Assembly (NCBI GenBank): GCA_964471475.1
Contig: CAYYFQ010000014.1
Coordinates: 1-45,203, forward strand
Length of the DNA stretch: 45,203 nucleotides
Direction of reading: 5' to 3'
Source of the DNA: JAJNBD01 sp964471475
GTDB taxonomy: Bacteria > Pseudomonadota > Gammaproteobacteria > CAISUE01
Part shown: positions 36,101 through 44,027 of the stretch, in pieces
Numbering within the stretch: the first letter of the stretch is position 1
Layout: each line of letters begins with the position of its first letter
Program-made: the position numbers and the translations under genes
The notes under the pieces: generated by a model
The model's input: the letters and a program-made list of their open reading frames with translations, nothing else
Databases searched by the model: none
Told to the model about the DNA's origin: nothing

Positions 36101-36444
36101 AGCCCGAAACTCGTTTTGAACAACAGTTGACTAATCTCTGGAAAAATATTCTTAACCTTGAAAACCTAAGTACTACTGATAATTTTTTTGATATCGGCGG
36201 TCATTCACTTCATCTTTTGACATTACACAAACGAATAGAAGAAGAATTTAATATTAATATACCAATCGTTAACTTATTCCAATACCCTACTATCAAAAGC
36301 TTTTCAGCATTTGTTAACAATCAATCTGAAAATGTTATTGCAGAAAATACTTTTTCCAATGCTAAAAAACAAAAAGCCGCGATCCAAAAGCAACGCGTTG
36401 CTATGCAACATAGGAGAGACAATGAACAACGACAAAACAAATGA
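33154..36444 (+). CDS. Non-ribosomal peptide synthetase, C-A-T
   Basis: A 1096-residue single-module NRPS. The condensation domain (about 5-440) has the motif HHIISDA at 142-148, with Ala in place of the usual final Gly. The adenylation domain (about 465-965) shows YTSGSTGKPKG (617-627), SYGPTE (761-766), YRSGD (854-858) and Lys961 in NNKIDHKAL. The carrier domain has FFDIGGHSL with phosphopantetheine Ser1018. By eye alignment to GrsA the specificity residues read D-I-E-N-I-G-S-I-I-K. The Glu is compatible with a basic amino acid such as ornithine or lysine; this is tentative. A leading C domain implies an acyl or peptidyl starter. The last 27 residues are basic and helical, a likely docking tail to the PKS. 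Confidence 0.95.
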   Translation: MELVELSRYQKRFWLEWKLAPASTAYNTPLIFDIQGHLNTAALFYALEHFINYGDEGCRTRFIESLANNKQSVAKQVIQDTVPLEIETIEHFDTKIDSIEKIKEQYISKIVNHIFDLSKGPLYKFGLIKLSADHSILVLNFHHIISDAITATYFIQYLSEYYNAYLIPNNNVTKQKKIISLQSYIEYERQHYSETQKNIDLAYWEDLLRDCDLHLDFPAATHESNVKHKSKSIRFTLDSNRLSQLKAFAKKHHTSLFIMLAGLYGTLLLRYSHQNSIVLNYPINMRPPGFREKTGCFVNNVLFKITIDEKKTFLTLIEELTQQRKATKLHQACSMVDIVQHLREKNILRERDFFNVDFFEADLGIRPLNFNDVKITAIPSKQLDTLTDIGLAYQVINNVIEFKLEYNSHKLNESLVDLFIEHFNKIITSVMEDEHLPLQKFSYLSTLEYKKIILDWNSTKYDFPKDKTVCCFFEEMATCYPNHIAIKQGDQIITYAELNIRANKLAHYLRALNIGPEKYIGIFLERSFDMIVSMLATLKAQAAFVPLDIKYPQERLTYMIQDAALALILTKSYHCNLLSFELKNSICLDSEWPLIEHYSSNNLLLPIQLNMAAYVMYTSGSTGKPKGVIIPHGALINHNLFAQKFYDISNKDIILQMCSINFDISIEEIFPTLISGATVVLYPNATELSITDLENLIIEHRITVINLPTAFWHTWAKELEALEKSNPNSLRLIIVGGEQPNIQLLTRWNKTMGNNTAWINSYGPTEGTIISAVWKYSTEKKNAFKNCQIPMGRPIANCQLYVLDEHLNPVAVGVVGELYIAGKNLARGYLNNPALTAEKFIPNPFSNEPGARLYRSGDRARYLADGELEYIGRVDKQIKIRGYRVETGEVETALMSHPNIKNVVVNFISSSNSLAAYLEVLNKENHNVLELKNFLTEKLPAYTLPNFFHVLDQIPLTINNKIDHKALLMLTPSIILNNMDFVKPETRFEQQLTNLWKNILNLENLSTTDNFFDIGGHSLHLLTLHKRIEEEFNINIPIVNLFQYPTIKSFSAFVNNQSENVIAENTFSNAKKQKAAIQKQRVAMQHRRDNEQRQNK

Positions 36445-39400
36445 AATGCTAGATGCAATCGCCATTATTGGTTTGGCAGCAAAATTTCCTGGCGCTAAAA
36501 ATATACAGAGGTTTTGGGAGAATCTTATTAACGCGGTAGAATCCATTAGTATTACAGAATTACTCCCCACAGAAAACCCAGTAAATAAAATTAAAGCCGC
36601 TGGTATTTTGGATGATATTGACATGTTTGATGCTAGCTATTTTGGCTACTCCCCTCGTGAAGCAGAAATTATGGATCCTCAGCAGCGCTTGATGTTGGAA
36701 TGTGCTGTGGAAGCACTAGAAACAGCGGGTTATAGTTCTAATAAATATACTGGACGCATTGGTGTTTATGTTGGCTCCGCTTTAAGCACGTATTTAATTT
36801 ATAATCTATTAAGCAGAAAAGATATACTTAATTCCCTTGGCGTGTTACAAGTTTCAAATGTTAATGACACTATTTCATTACCAATATCGTATCATTTAAA
36901 TTTGACAGGCCCCAGCATTGATATTAATACTACATGCTCATCAGCCCTAGTCGCTGTCCATCAAGCTTGCCGATCTTTGCTTGGATATGAATGTGATATG
37001 GCTTTAGCAGGGGGGGTCTCTATTGATGTTTCACAAACTGAAGCTTATGTATATCAGGAGGGTGGGATTCTGTCCCCTGATGGGCATTGTCGTCCTTTTG
37101 ATGCAAAAGCAAAAGGAACAGTGGGAGGTTCCGGTTTAGGTCTCGTTGTATTGAAACGATTAGAAGATGCCATTTCTGATGGTGACGCCATTGACGCTAT
37201 CATTCGTGCAAGTGCCATTAATAATGATGGCGCATCTAAAATAGGTTTTACAGCGCCCAGCGTTCAAGGTCAGGCGAATGTCATTACAGAAGCACTGGCT
37301 ATAGCAGACATCAGTGCTGACAGCATCTCATATGTTGAAACACATGGAACCGGAACAATATTAGGCGATCCTATTGAAATAACAGCCCTAACCAAAGCTT
37401 TTCAGCAAACTACTACTCGAACCAACTATTGCGCAATTGGTTCTGTTAAATCAAATGTGGGGCATTTGAATACAGCAGCAGGCATAGTAGGTTTAATTAA
37501 AACTATACTTGCGCTTAAACATAAAAAAATCCCTCCAAGTCTGCATTTTGAAAATCCTAATCCACAAATTAATTTCACAAGCAGTCCATTTTATGTTAAT
37601 TCAATACTACGTGATTGGGATAAAGGTGATGGGTCACGACGCGCAGGCGTAAGCTCATTTGGAATGGGCGGAACCAATGCGCATGTTATATTAGAAGAAG
37701 CTCCTAATATAGAGCCTTCTTCACCTGCTTCTGGATATTTCCTATTTATTTTTTCTGCAAAACACGCAAGTGCACTCAATAAAATGCATGCAAATATTAT
37801 CCATTACTTAAAAAACAATCCTGATACCAATCTTGCTGATATGGCATATACGCTTCAAGTAGGTAGAGAAGAATATACCTACCGTAGCTTTGTTGTCGCA
37901 AATACACCAACTCAAGCAATAGAAAAAATGGCGATTACTACACCTATCACACATACAATCCAAAGTGATTTGGCTAAAGTGGCATTTAACTTTTCAGCTT
38001 CTGAAGAATTTACACCTTCATTATTTAAAATAGAGAGCCTCTATCAACAAGAGACTGTATTTCGGGAAACAATCGATCTTTGCTCTAGTTTATTAGCAAC
38101 TCATTACTATTTTAATGCTATACAATATGCTCTTGCAAAACAATTGCAATATTGGGATATAAGGCCTCAAATAATTTTTGGCCATGGCACAGGAGAATAT
38201 ATGGCAGCTTGTCTGGCAGGTATATTTGATCTGACAGACGCTCTCAAGCTACTTACCTTAGATCGCCAAACCATCTCAAAAACAACTTTCACCGAATGCT
38301 TTAGTCAGCTAACACTTAATCAACCACAAATTACCTATATTTCAAAGTTAACAGGGCAACCCATAACATCTCAAGAAATAATTGATATTAATTATTGGTG
38401 GCAAGCCTTCCTAAATGAATCTAACCTTAGCAATGAAATTCCTCCTGTATTATTACAAAATGAAACTTATATTTTAGTCAATCTAAATTCGTCTAAAACA
38501 CCCGCAAATAAACAATCTCACCATGACTTAAAAATACTATCTCTTGGCTTGACACATACTGAGCCACCATTCTCAGCTGAGCTAGCTTTAAAAAACCTGT
38601 TGGGGCAACTTTGGCTGCAAGGACTCAAAATCAACTGGGCACATCTTCACAATAATACAAAACGTTGTCGTTTACCTTTACCAACCTATCCATTTCAGCG
38701 CCAACGTTATTGGATTGAACCACAAACCATGACCACTGCAATGGCGGCAGAAAAGGTAAAGCATGCTGAAATCTTTAGACAACCTCTTGATAATTGGCTT
38801 TACCTACCCTCTTGGCAGCAGCTCGCACCATTACCTTCTAAAGTGAGTAAAAGCATTGAGGGATGTTATTGGTTATTATTTTCCAATGATACTCATTTTT
38901 ATCACTCTATCGTGAATGAGGTCACACACAGCAACCCATCACATACTATTTACCTTATTAGTGCGGGGACTCAATTTACAAAAAATTCTTCCAGCCACTA
39001 TACTATCAATCCAAATAATAAAGAAGATTACTATAAATTGCTTGCTGAATTAATGATGGATAAAACACAAGCAATTAACATTATTTATTCATGGGGGTTG
39101 CCCATGAAAAATATAGAGGTATCAATCACGCAATCAAATGATTATTTTTTGCTTTATAATTTTTATGGTATCCTTTATTTAATTCAAGCGTTGATTAAAC
39201 AAAAAACAATACATAGCCTCCAATTGGGTATTATCAGTAACCAAGCCCATCAGGTGAACAATCATGACAAAGTTCAACCTGAAAACACAATATTTATAGG
39301 GTTGCTCAAGTCATTTGCTCAAGAATACCAACAAGTGAGGTGTAGTAATTTCGATATAGCTCTAAACCCAACTCTAGAAGCAAACATTGCAAGCCAAATT

Positions 39401-40627
39401 GTGGCAGAATTTAATCACGAATTACCCGAAGTTATTGTTGCATTTCGCGACAGCTATCGCTTTGGGCAAAAATTTGAACCTTGTAAAATAGAGGAAACCA
39501 AGCCGTATCCTATCGAGCGACTACGTCATGAAGGTGTCTATATTATTACCGGTGGGCTAGGCCAATTAGGCTTAATTATTGCAGAAGCATTAGCTAAAAA
39601 ATATCATGCAAGATTGATACTAGTAACACGCTCCGCTTTTCCTAAAGAAGAACATTGGAATGAACTTGATAACGACCATTTGATGCTCAAAAGAATAAAT
39701 GCATTAAAACGTATAAAGGAATTTGCGGATAAACTCATTATTTTTCAGGCTGATGTAGCTGAGTTTGAAAGTATGCAACGAGTTTTTATAGAAACTGAAA
39801 ATATTTTTGGAAAAATAAATGGCGTTATTCATGCGGCCGGTGATGTTGGCTTAGATATTTTCAAACCTATTGAAATGATAAATAAAACAGATTGTGAGCG
39901 GCAATTGCTACCTAAAATGCAAGGTTTAAACGTTTTGCAAGCTTTATTAGAGCATCGCCACCTGGATTTTTGTTGCTTATTTTCTTCTTTAGCTGCTGTT
40001 TTAGGCGGCCTTGGTTATGCCGCCTATTCTGCTGCTAATATTTACATGGATAGTTTTACTCATGCTTGGGAAGGAAGTCTTCATGGAACACCTTTGATTT
40101 CAATTAGTTGGGATGCTTGGCAATCAGATACTGAACAAAACGCTATGATAAATGTTAAAGAAGGATCGGACATTTTGTTTTGTATTTTAAATAGTGGCAT
40201 TACCAAACATATTTTAGTTTCAACTACTGATCTAAATACAAGAATTCAACAGTGGATCCAAAAACCAGAAGTTGAGACCCTCTCTGAAATTGAACATGCC
40301 AACATTTCTCATGACAGACCTCAACTAGACACCCTCTACATTGCACCTATAGGTGAAATTGAAGAAACTTTAGTTAGTATTTGGGAAATGTTATTAGGTA
40401 TAAAAGGTATTGGCACGCAAGATAGTTTTTTTGATTTAGGTGGGCATTCATTATTGGCAACTCAGTTAGCTTCAAGAATTAGAGAAACATTTGATATAGA
40501 GTTTTCCTTGCAAGCACTGTTTGACAACCCAACGATCGCAGATATTGCCACTACTATTTTGGAAACTAGTATTGCTCAAGCAGATCCTGCGCTAGTTAAA
40601 GAACTATTGGCTGAAATGCAAGATTAA
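36422..40627 (+). CDS. Type I polyketide synthase, KS-(dead AT)-KR-ACP
   Basis: A 1401-residue module starting at ATG 36422 with AGGAGA upstream, overlapping the NRPS gene by 23 bases. The ketosynthase (about 10-430) has Cys172 in TTCSSA, His308 in VETHGTG and His348 in NVGHLN. The next region (about 515-745) aligns with an AT domain but is degenerate. FSASEEF replaces FPGQGSQ, GHGTGE replaces GHSxGE (Gly589 for Ser), and the central substrate-binding part with the catalytic His is missing. The post-AT linker LPTYPFQRQRYW (753-764) is kept. A ketoreductase follows: GGLGQLG 1044-1050, Ser1189, Tyr1202, Asn1206. The ACP has Ser1343 in DLGGHSL. There is no thioesterase. One reduced C2 extension is predicted. 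Confidence 0.95.
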   Translation: MNNDKTNEMLDAIAIIGLAAKFPGAKNIQRFWENLINAVESISITELLPTENPVNKIKAAGILDDIDMFDASYFGYSPREAEIMDPQQRLMLECAVEALETAGYSSNKYTGRIGVYVGSALSTYLIYNLLSRKDILNSLGVLQVSNVNDTISLPISYHLNLTGPSIDINTTCSSALVAVHQACRSLLGYECDMALAGGVSIDVSQTEAYVYQEGGILSPDGHCRPFDAKAKGTVGGSGLGLVVLKRLEDAISDGDAIDAIIRASAINNDGASKIGFTAPSVQGQANVITEALAIADISADSISYVETHGTGTILGDPIEITALTKAFQQTTTRTNYCAIGSVKSNVGHLNTAAGIVGLIKTILALKHKKIPPSLHFENPNPQINFTSSPFYVNSILRDWDKGDGSRRAGVSSFGMGGTNAHVILEEAPNIEPSSPASGYFLFIFSAKHASALNKMHANIIHYLKNNPDTNLADMAYTLQVGREEYTYRSFVVANTPTQAIEKMAITTPITHTIQSDLAKVAFNFSASEEFTPSLFKIESLYQQETVFRETIDLCSSLLATHYYFNAIQYALAKQLQYWDIRPQIIFGHGTGEYMAACLAGIFDLTDALKLLTLDRQTISKTTFTECFSQLTLNQPQITYISKLTGQPITSQEIIDINYWWQAFLNESNLSNEIPPVLLQNETYILVNLNSSKTPANKQSHHDLKILSLGLTHTEPPFSAELALKNLLGQLWLQGLKINWAHLHNNTKRCRLPLPTYPFQRQRYWIEPQTMTTAMAAEKVKHAEIFRQPLDNWLYLPSWQQLAPLPSKVSKSIEGCYWLLFSNDTHFYHSIVNEVTHSNPSHTIYLISAGTQFTKNSSSHYTINPNNKEDYYKLLAELMMDKTQAINIIYSWGLPMKNIEVSITQSNDYFLLYNFYGILYLIQALIKQKTIHSLQLGIISNQAHQVNNHDKVQPENTIFIGLLKSFAQEYQQVRCSNFDIALNPTLEANIASQIVAEFNHELPEVIVAFRDSYRFGQKFEPCKIEETKPYPIERLRHEGVYIITGGLGQLGLIIAEALAKKYHARLILVTRSAFPKEEHWNELDNDHLMLKRINALKRIKEFADKLIIFQADVAEFESMQRVFIETENIFGKINGVIHAAGDVGLDIFKPIEMINKTDCERQLLPKMQGLNVLQALLEHRHLDFCCLFSSLAAVLGGLGYAAYSAANIYMDSFTHAWEGSLHGTPLISISWDAWQSDTEQNAMINVKEGSDILFCILNSGITKHILVSTTDLNTRIQQWIQKPEVETLSEIEHANISHDRPQLDTLYIAPIGEIEETLVSIWEMLLGIKGIGTQDSFFDLGGHSLLATQLASRIRETFDIEFSLQALFDNPTIADIATTILETSIAQADPALVKELLAEMQD

Positions 40628-41895
40628 AGATAAATAGTTTGCGCGGGTGGAATGCCGTTAAATTGAGTATTCCAACTAGCAGAATAACCCATAATATCGC
40701 CAAATAAAAGTATACTATCTCTTCTCAAATTATTGAGCATGCTGGGCGCCAGCATAAAATCGCCAAGATAATCTGGTTCGGCACAGGTTGAGCCAAAAAT
40801 GCGAACATGTTTAGCTATTGGAGCAAGTGTCTCGCTATTTTCAGCGATAATTAATTTGGGTTCACTCCATTTTAGATGGCATTGTGAAGATAAATCCAAA
40901 GCAATATCTATAAAAGCTCCTCGATTAATGATAGAAGCAACTCTTCCTAAAGCATAGCCACAACCACGCGTTAGGAAACGTCCCGGTTCAAAAAAACATT
41001 TTGTGTTTTGAGGTAGCATTTTTTTAAGTGCACTAATTAAGGTTTCCAACTCTTCATTAGATAGATATAAAAGTCCACCTCCTAAATTAAGATATTGCAA
41101 TTCAATCTGTAATGAATGCGCTAATTTCAAAGATTGCGCAGCAAGTTCTATATAAGTATGAGGTATATTGCCAGTTTCTTTGCCCGCATGAATATGAAAA
41201 CCTTTAAATCGATGTCGCTTACTTTGTAGCATTTTTACTAAATCATCTTTATTGGAAACCCCAAAACGCGATAACGTTGGGCTTTCAATAACCCCTTTCA
41301 GCGCCTGATAATAATCTTCCAGCAACGTAGATGCATTTAAACGTATGCAATACTCTAAAGAGGTATCAAAATTTTCTAGTTGTTCAAATTGACTAATATC
41401 ATCGACCGTAACACATAGCGTATTATTTTTTTTAAGATAATAAGATAATGATGGTGGGAAAATAGGGGAGGTAACAAAAACCAATTTATTTTGTAAATTA
41501 GCAGGTAAATAATCATATTCTTTTTCATTGGAAACATCAAAACCTGAAAAATATTTATTTGCCATCAATAAAATATTTTTATCTTGAATAGCTTTTAAAG
41601 GTAATAGGAAATTAATATCAAATTTATCAGCAAGCTTTTTAAGCATTTGCATACGGCCTTCTAAAGCAATTTTAGAAAAAATAAGTGCTGGCCCCTTATA
41701 GTCTTCGACATAGCTTTCAACAAATTTATATAGTTCTTGCCACTGAGAAGCAGTAATAGGCTCTCCTTCTGACTTTGTTAACAGCTCTAATTGTACAATG
41801 CCAGAGTTTTTGATAGTTTCTATAAACTGCTTAGCTTGATTATCAAAAATCATTTTATGATCTTCCGCATAATTATACGGTAGTGTAATTGACAT
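40624..41895 (-). CDS. Fold-type III PLP-dependent amino-acid decarboxylase
   Basis: A 423-residue enzyme of the ornithine/lysine/diaminopimelate decarboxylase group (alanine-racemase-like barrel plus C-terminal beta domain). Lys101 in PLKAIQDKN is the expected PLP lysine. SRFGV (209-213), FHIHAGKE (233-240), LGGG (271-274) and EPGR (303-306) bind the cofactor. GSTCAEPDYL gives Cys371 and Asp375 from the partner subunit. The C-terminus has GYSASWNTQFNG. CGAGGTTAG precedes ATG 41895. It could make a diamine or polyamine used as starter or release nucleophile, or decarboxylate the product. The NRPS specificity may also be for a basic amino acid. It ends tail-to-tail with the PKS, with a four-base overlap. 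Confidence 0.9.
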   Translation of the reverse strand: MSITLPYNYAEDHKMIFDNQAKQFIETIKNSGIVQLELLTKSEGEPITASQWQELYKFVESYVEDYKGPALIFSKIALEGRMQMLKKLADKFDINFLLPLKAIQDKNILLMANKYFSGFDVSNEKEYDYLPANLQNKLVFVTSPIFPPSLSYYLKKNNTLCVTVDDISQFEQLENFDTSLEYCIRLNASTLLEDYYQALKGVIESPTLSRFGVSNKDDLVKMLQSKRHRFKGFHIHAGKETGNIPHTYIELAAQSLKLAHSLQIELQYLNLGGGLLYLSNEELETLISALKKMLPQNTKCFFEPGRFLTRGCGYALGRVASIINRGAFIDIALDLSSQCHLKWSEPKLIIAENSETLAPIAKHVRIFGSTCAEPDYLGDFMLAPSMLNNLRRDSILLFGDIMGYSASWNTQFNGIPPAQTIYL

Positions 41896-41963
41896 AATTT
41901 CTAACCTCGTTATGTAAGTAAATTTTAATTAAACTTATATCAACGTTATCATGCAACATATGC

Positions 41964-43121
41964 CTATGTATTCGGCACAGAAGAAAATGACTGCGTACGC
42001 CTTAAGCTAGTCGGTGAAGCTTGAGCAGAGGCTGTATCGTTCGCCTTATTAGGTGGAATAGTTGACGAAAATAAAATGGAGTTGAGCCCTCGCTGGGTTG
42101 TATCTGCTTCTTGACTGTACGAGGTGCTACTACCAGCACTTATGCCTGTTTCATTTTTCTGTTGCTGTAATTGCCTTTTTAGTATTTCAATTTCTTTTTT
42201 AAGTTTTTCATTTTCAGCTGGCTCTTTTAGCCCAGGCATGATTTTTTTTTTTAAAGATAGCTCAGGCATCGAGGTGGCTTTAATAGAAAACATTAATGGC
42301 ATACCTTTGCTCCTATCTTTAACAGTATATTCTCCCTCTCCTGTTTGCTCCAAATTAGGAAAGCACTCAGAAGTAACATAAGGAAATTCATGACAAAACT
42401 CAACAATCAAGCCTGCATCTCGTAGAGCGTTCTGAATCTCACTTAAGGTATGGGGCCATTCATGAGCGGTATGGGAAAAATCAGCACTTCTATCTCCGTA
42501 AGACCCTTGTTCTTCAGTTTCAATATGTTCTCCATTATAAAAATACGGCTCACTGAAGCTTGTCCACTCTTCGTTGAACATATGGGTAAATGGATGAAAT
42601 TCTACTATATAAAAGGTTCCACCCGGCTTTAGATAGTGCGCAACGATATCAGCCCATTTATTTAAATCATATAACCAGGTTAAAACACCATGTGAGGTAT
42701 ATACAATATCAAACTGCCCTTCAAGATGTTTAGGCAGTTCGTAAATATCAGAGCAGACAAATTCTGCTGGAATATTACATTCGCGGCTAAGTTGTTTGGC
42801 TGTTTCAATAGCATTAGATGATAAATCAACGCCGGTAACTATTGCACCTTTATCGCGTGCTAATGATAAAGTATCAAGTCCAAAATGACATTGTAAATGT
42901 AATAAAGATTGCCCACGAATATCACCTAACTCCGTTGACTCTACTTTCTCTAATGTGGTTTTTCCCAATCTGAATCCTTCGATATCATAAAGCTCAGGAG
43001 ACTCTAGATGAAGCTTAGCCCAACCATCCCACAATTCTTTATTACTTGCAACATAGACTCTTTCTTGATTCAGCGGCTCTTCCTCTTGACCAACATCAGG
43101 GCGCTCAGAAGCTCTCAACAT
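41964..43121 (-). CDS. Class I SAM methyltransferase with C-terminal coiled-coil and Ser/Thr-rich tail
   Basis: A 385-residue protein. The methyltransferase core (about 68-285) has LLHLQCHFG as the SAM loop, TGVDLSS with the ribose-binding Asp, SDIYELP, and LKPGGTFYIVEFHPF. It may methylate the peptide-polyketide product or a precursor. The C-terminal 100 residues are unusual for the family: a lysine/glutamate-rich coiled coil (about 300-323) and then a disordered Ser/Thr/Pro-rich tail to 385. I chose ATG 43121 because GGAG lies eight bases upstream; ATG 43127 is only two bases from it, and the frame opens with TTG at 43142. The tail could mediate partner binding or translocation, but that is not shown. 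Confidence 0.87.
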   Translation of the reverse strand: MLRASERPDVGQEEEPLNQERVYVASNKELWDGWAKLHLESPELYDIEGFRLGKTTLEKVESTELGDIRGQSLLHLQCHFGLDTLSLARDKGAIVTGVDLSSNAIETAKQLSRECNIPAEFVCSDIYELPKHLEGQFDIVYTSHGVLTWLYDLNKWADIVAHYLKPGGTFYIVEFHPFTHMFNEEWTSFSEPYFYNGEHIETEEQGSYGDRSADFSHTAHEWPHTLSEIQNALRDAGLIVEFCHEFPYVTSECFPNLEQTGEGEYTVKDRSKGMPLMFSIKATSMPELSLKKKIMPGLKEPAENEKLKKEIEILKRQLQQQKNETGISAGSSTSYSQEADTTQRGLNSILFSSTIPPNKANDTASAQASPTSLRRTQSFSSVPNT

Positions 43122-43145
43122 ACTCATTTCTCCTTTAATCAATTA

Positions 43146-44024
43146 CTAACAGTTTAAACTAAAATCAAAGCCTATGCTGGATCGATAGGCTGGTTTTGAT
43201 TTATCTTTTGGCGTGATTGACTCCACCGTGTGCCATAGATCAGTTCCTTTATCAGGTTGGAATAAACCTATTCCAGGCAGTAATATTGTTTCAAATAAAG
43301 GTGTACTTTTATCTTGCCCATATAAAATGCTTTTACCACCCGCTGCATTTTCAAGATCAACCACGAGTGCGGATACAATATAATCCATACCATCTTGATG
43401 AATACCTTCTGGTGAATTACTTGCTATGGATCCTTCACTTGATATAATTTGTGTAAAATGCACTGCCAATTCAAGAGATTTTACAGAAGAATTGTGCTCG
43501 ATGATTTTGTTTGTAAGGCCTGTGATAATTTGATAGAGTTCATAATTTATCAACATATCCTCGGCTTCCTTAAAAACCCGCCCCACGGTTCTCCAATCAT
43601 TTTTTTCATCAGATACCTGTGCATATACTTGATTAAAACTCTGCGTGGCTACCCTTGTTATTTGAATATCATCATTTGAACAAGATATCAAAAAATTAGC
43701 AATTGATCGGCGTCTTGAAGAAGTAATATTGTTAAATGCTAATTTTTGTGTAGCGCTTAATTTGTTGGTAAGCTCAGCAAGGCATACTTCATCTTTTTCT
43801 CCAGCATAATAAGCACGAAATAAATCATAATTAATTAAACTTATAGATCCTATCTGTGAAAAAACACTTATCAAAAATTCTAATTTTTTTTGCCTTAATA
43901 AATACCAATCCCATTCTAAATTAAAAAAATATGCTTTAATTTTTTTTAAATAATCTTCAACCGATACTCCAAATTCCTCAATATGGAAAACCGAGATCGG
44001 ATGCGTTAGGCGCTGAAATAACAT
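43146..44024 (-). CDS. 2OG-Fe(II) dioxygenase, probable amino-acid hydroxylase
   Basis: A 292-residue protein resembling the PF10014 family, which includes L-isoleucine 4-hydroxylase. The C-terminal part carries PEGIHQDGMDYIV with His209 and Asp211, WHTVESI with His265, and Arg281 in AYRSS as the likely 2-oxoglutarate ligand. GGKSILY lies between them. Members hydroxylate free amino acids, so it may supply a hydroxylated building block to the NRPS A domain or modify the amino acid before decarboxylation. AGGTAAC precedes ATG 44024, and the stop of the acylase gene lies three bases upstream. The N-terminal 190 residues are helical and poorly conserved with families I know. Identification is by motif reading only. 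Confidence 0.82.
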   Translation of the reverse strand: MLFQRLTHPISVFHIEEFGVSVEDYLKKIKAYFFNLEWDWYLLRQKKLEFLISVFSQIGSISLINYDLFRAYYAGEKDEVCLAELTNKLSATQKLAFNNITSSRRRSIANFLISCSNDDIQITRVATQSFNQVYAQVSDEKNDWRTVGRVFKEAEDMLINYELYQIITGLTNKIIEHNSSVKSLELAVHFTQIISSEGSIASNSPEGIHQDGMDYIVSALVVDLENAAGGKSILYGQDKSTPLFETILLPGIGLFQPDKGTDLWHTVESITPKDKSKPAYRSSIGFDFSLNC

Positions 44025-44027
44025 AAG

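Noticed and set aside
36311..36421. Upstream extension of the PKS by 37 codons
   Set aside because: It overlaps the NRPS gene out of frame. ATG 36422 has an AGGAGA ribosome-binding site and begins just before the KS domain.
42124..42381. Plus-strand 85-residue Cys/Phe/Ser-rich ORF
   Set aside because: It is antisense to the coiled-coil part of the methyltransferase gene; the low-complexity composition is a reflection of Lys/Gln/Glu codons on the other strand.
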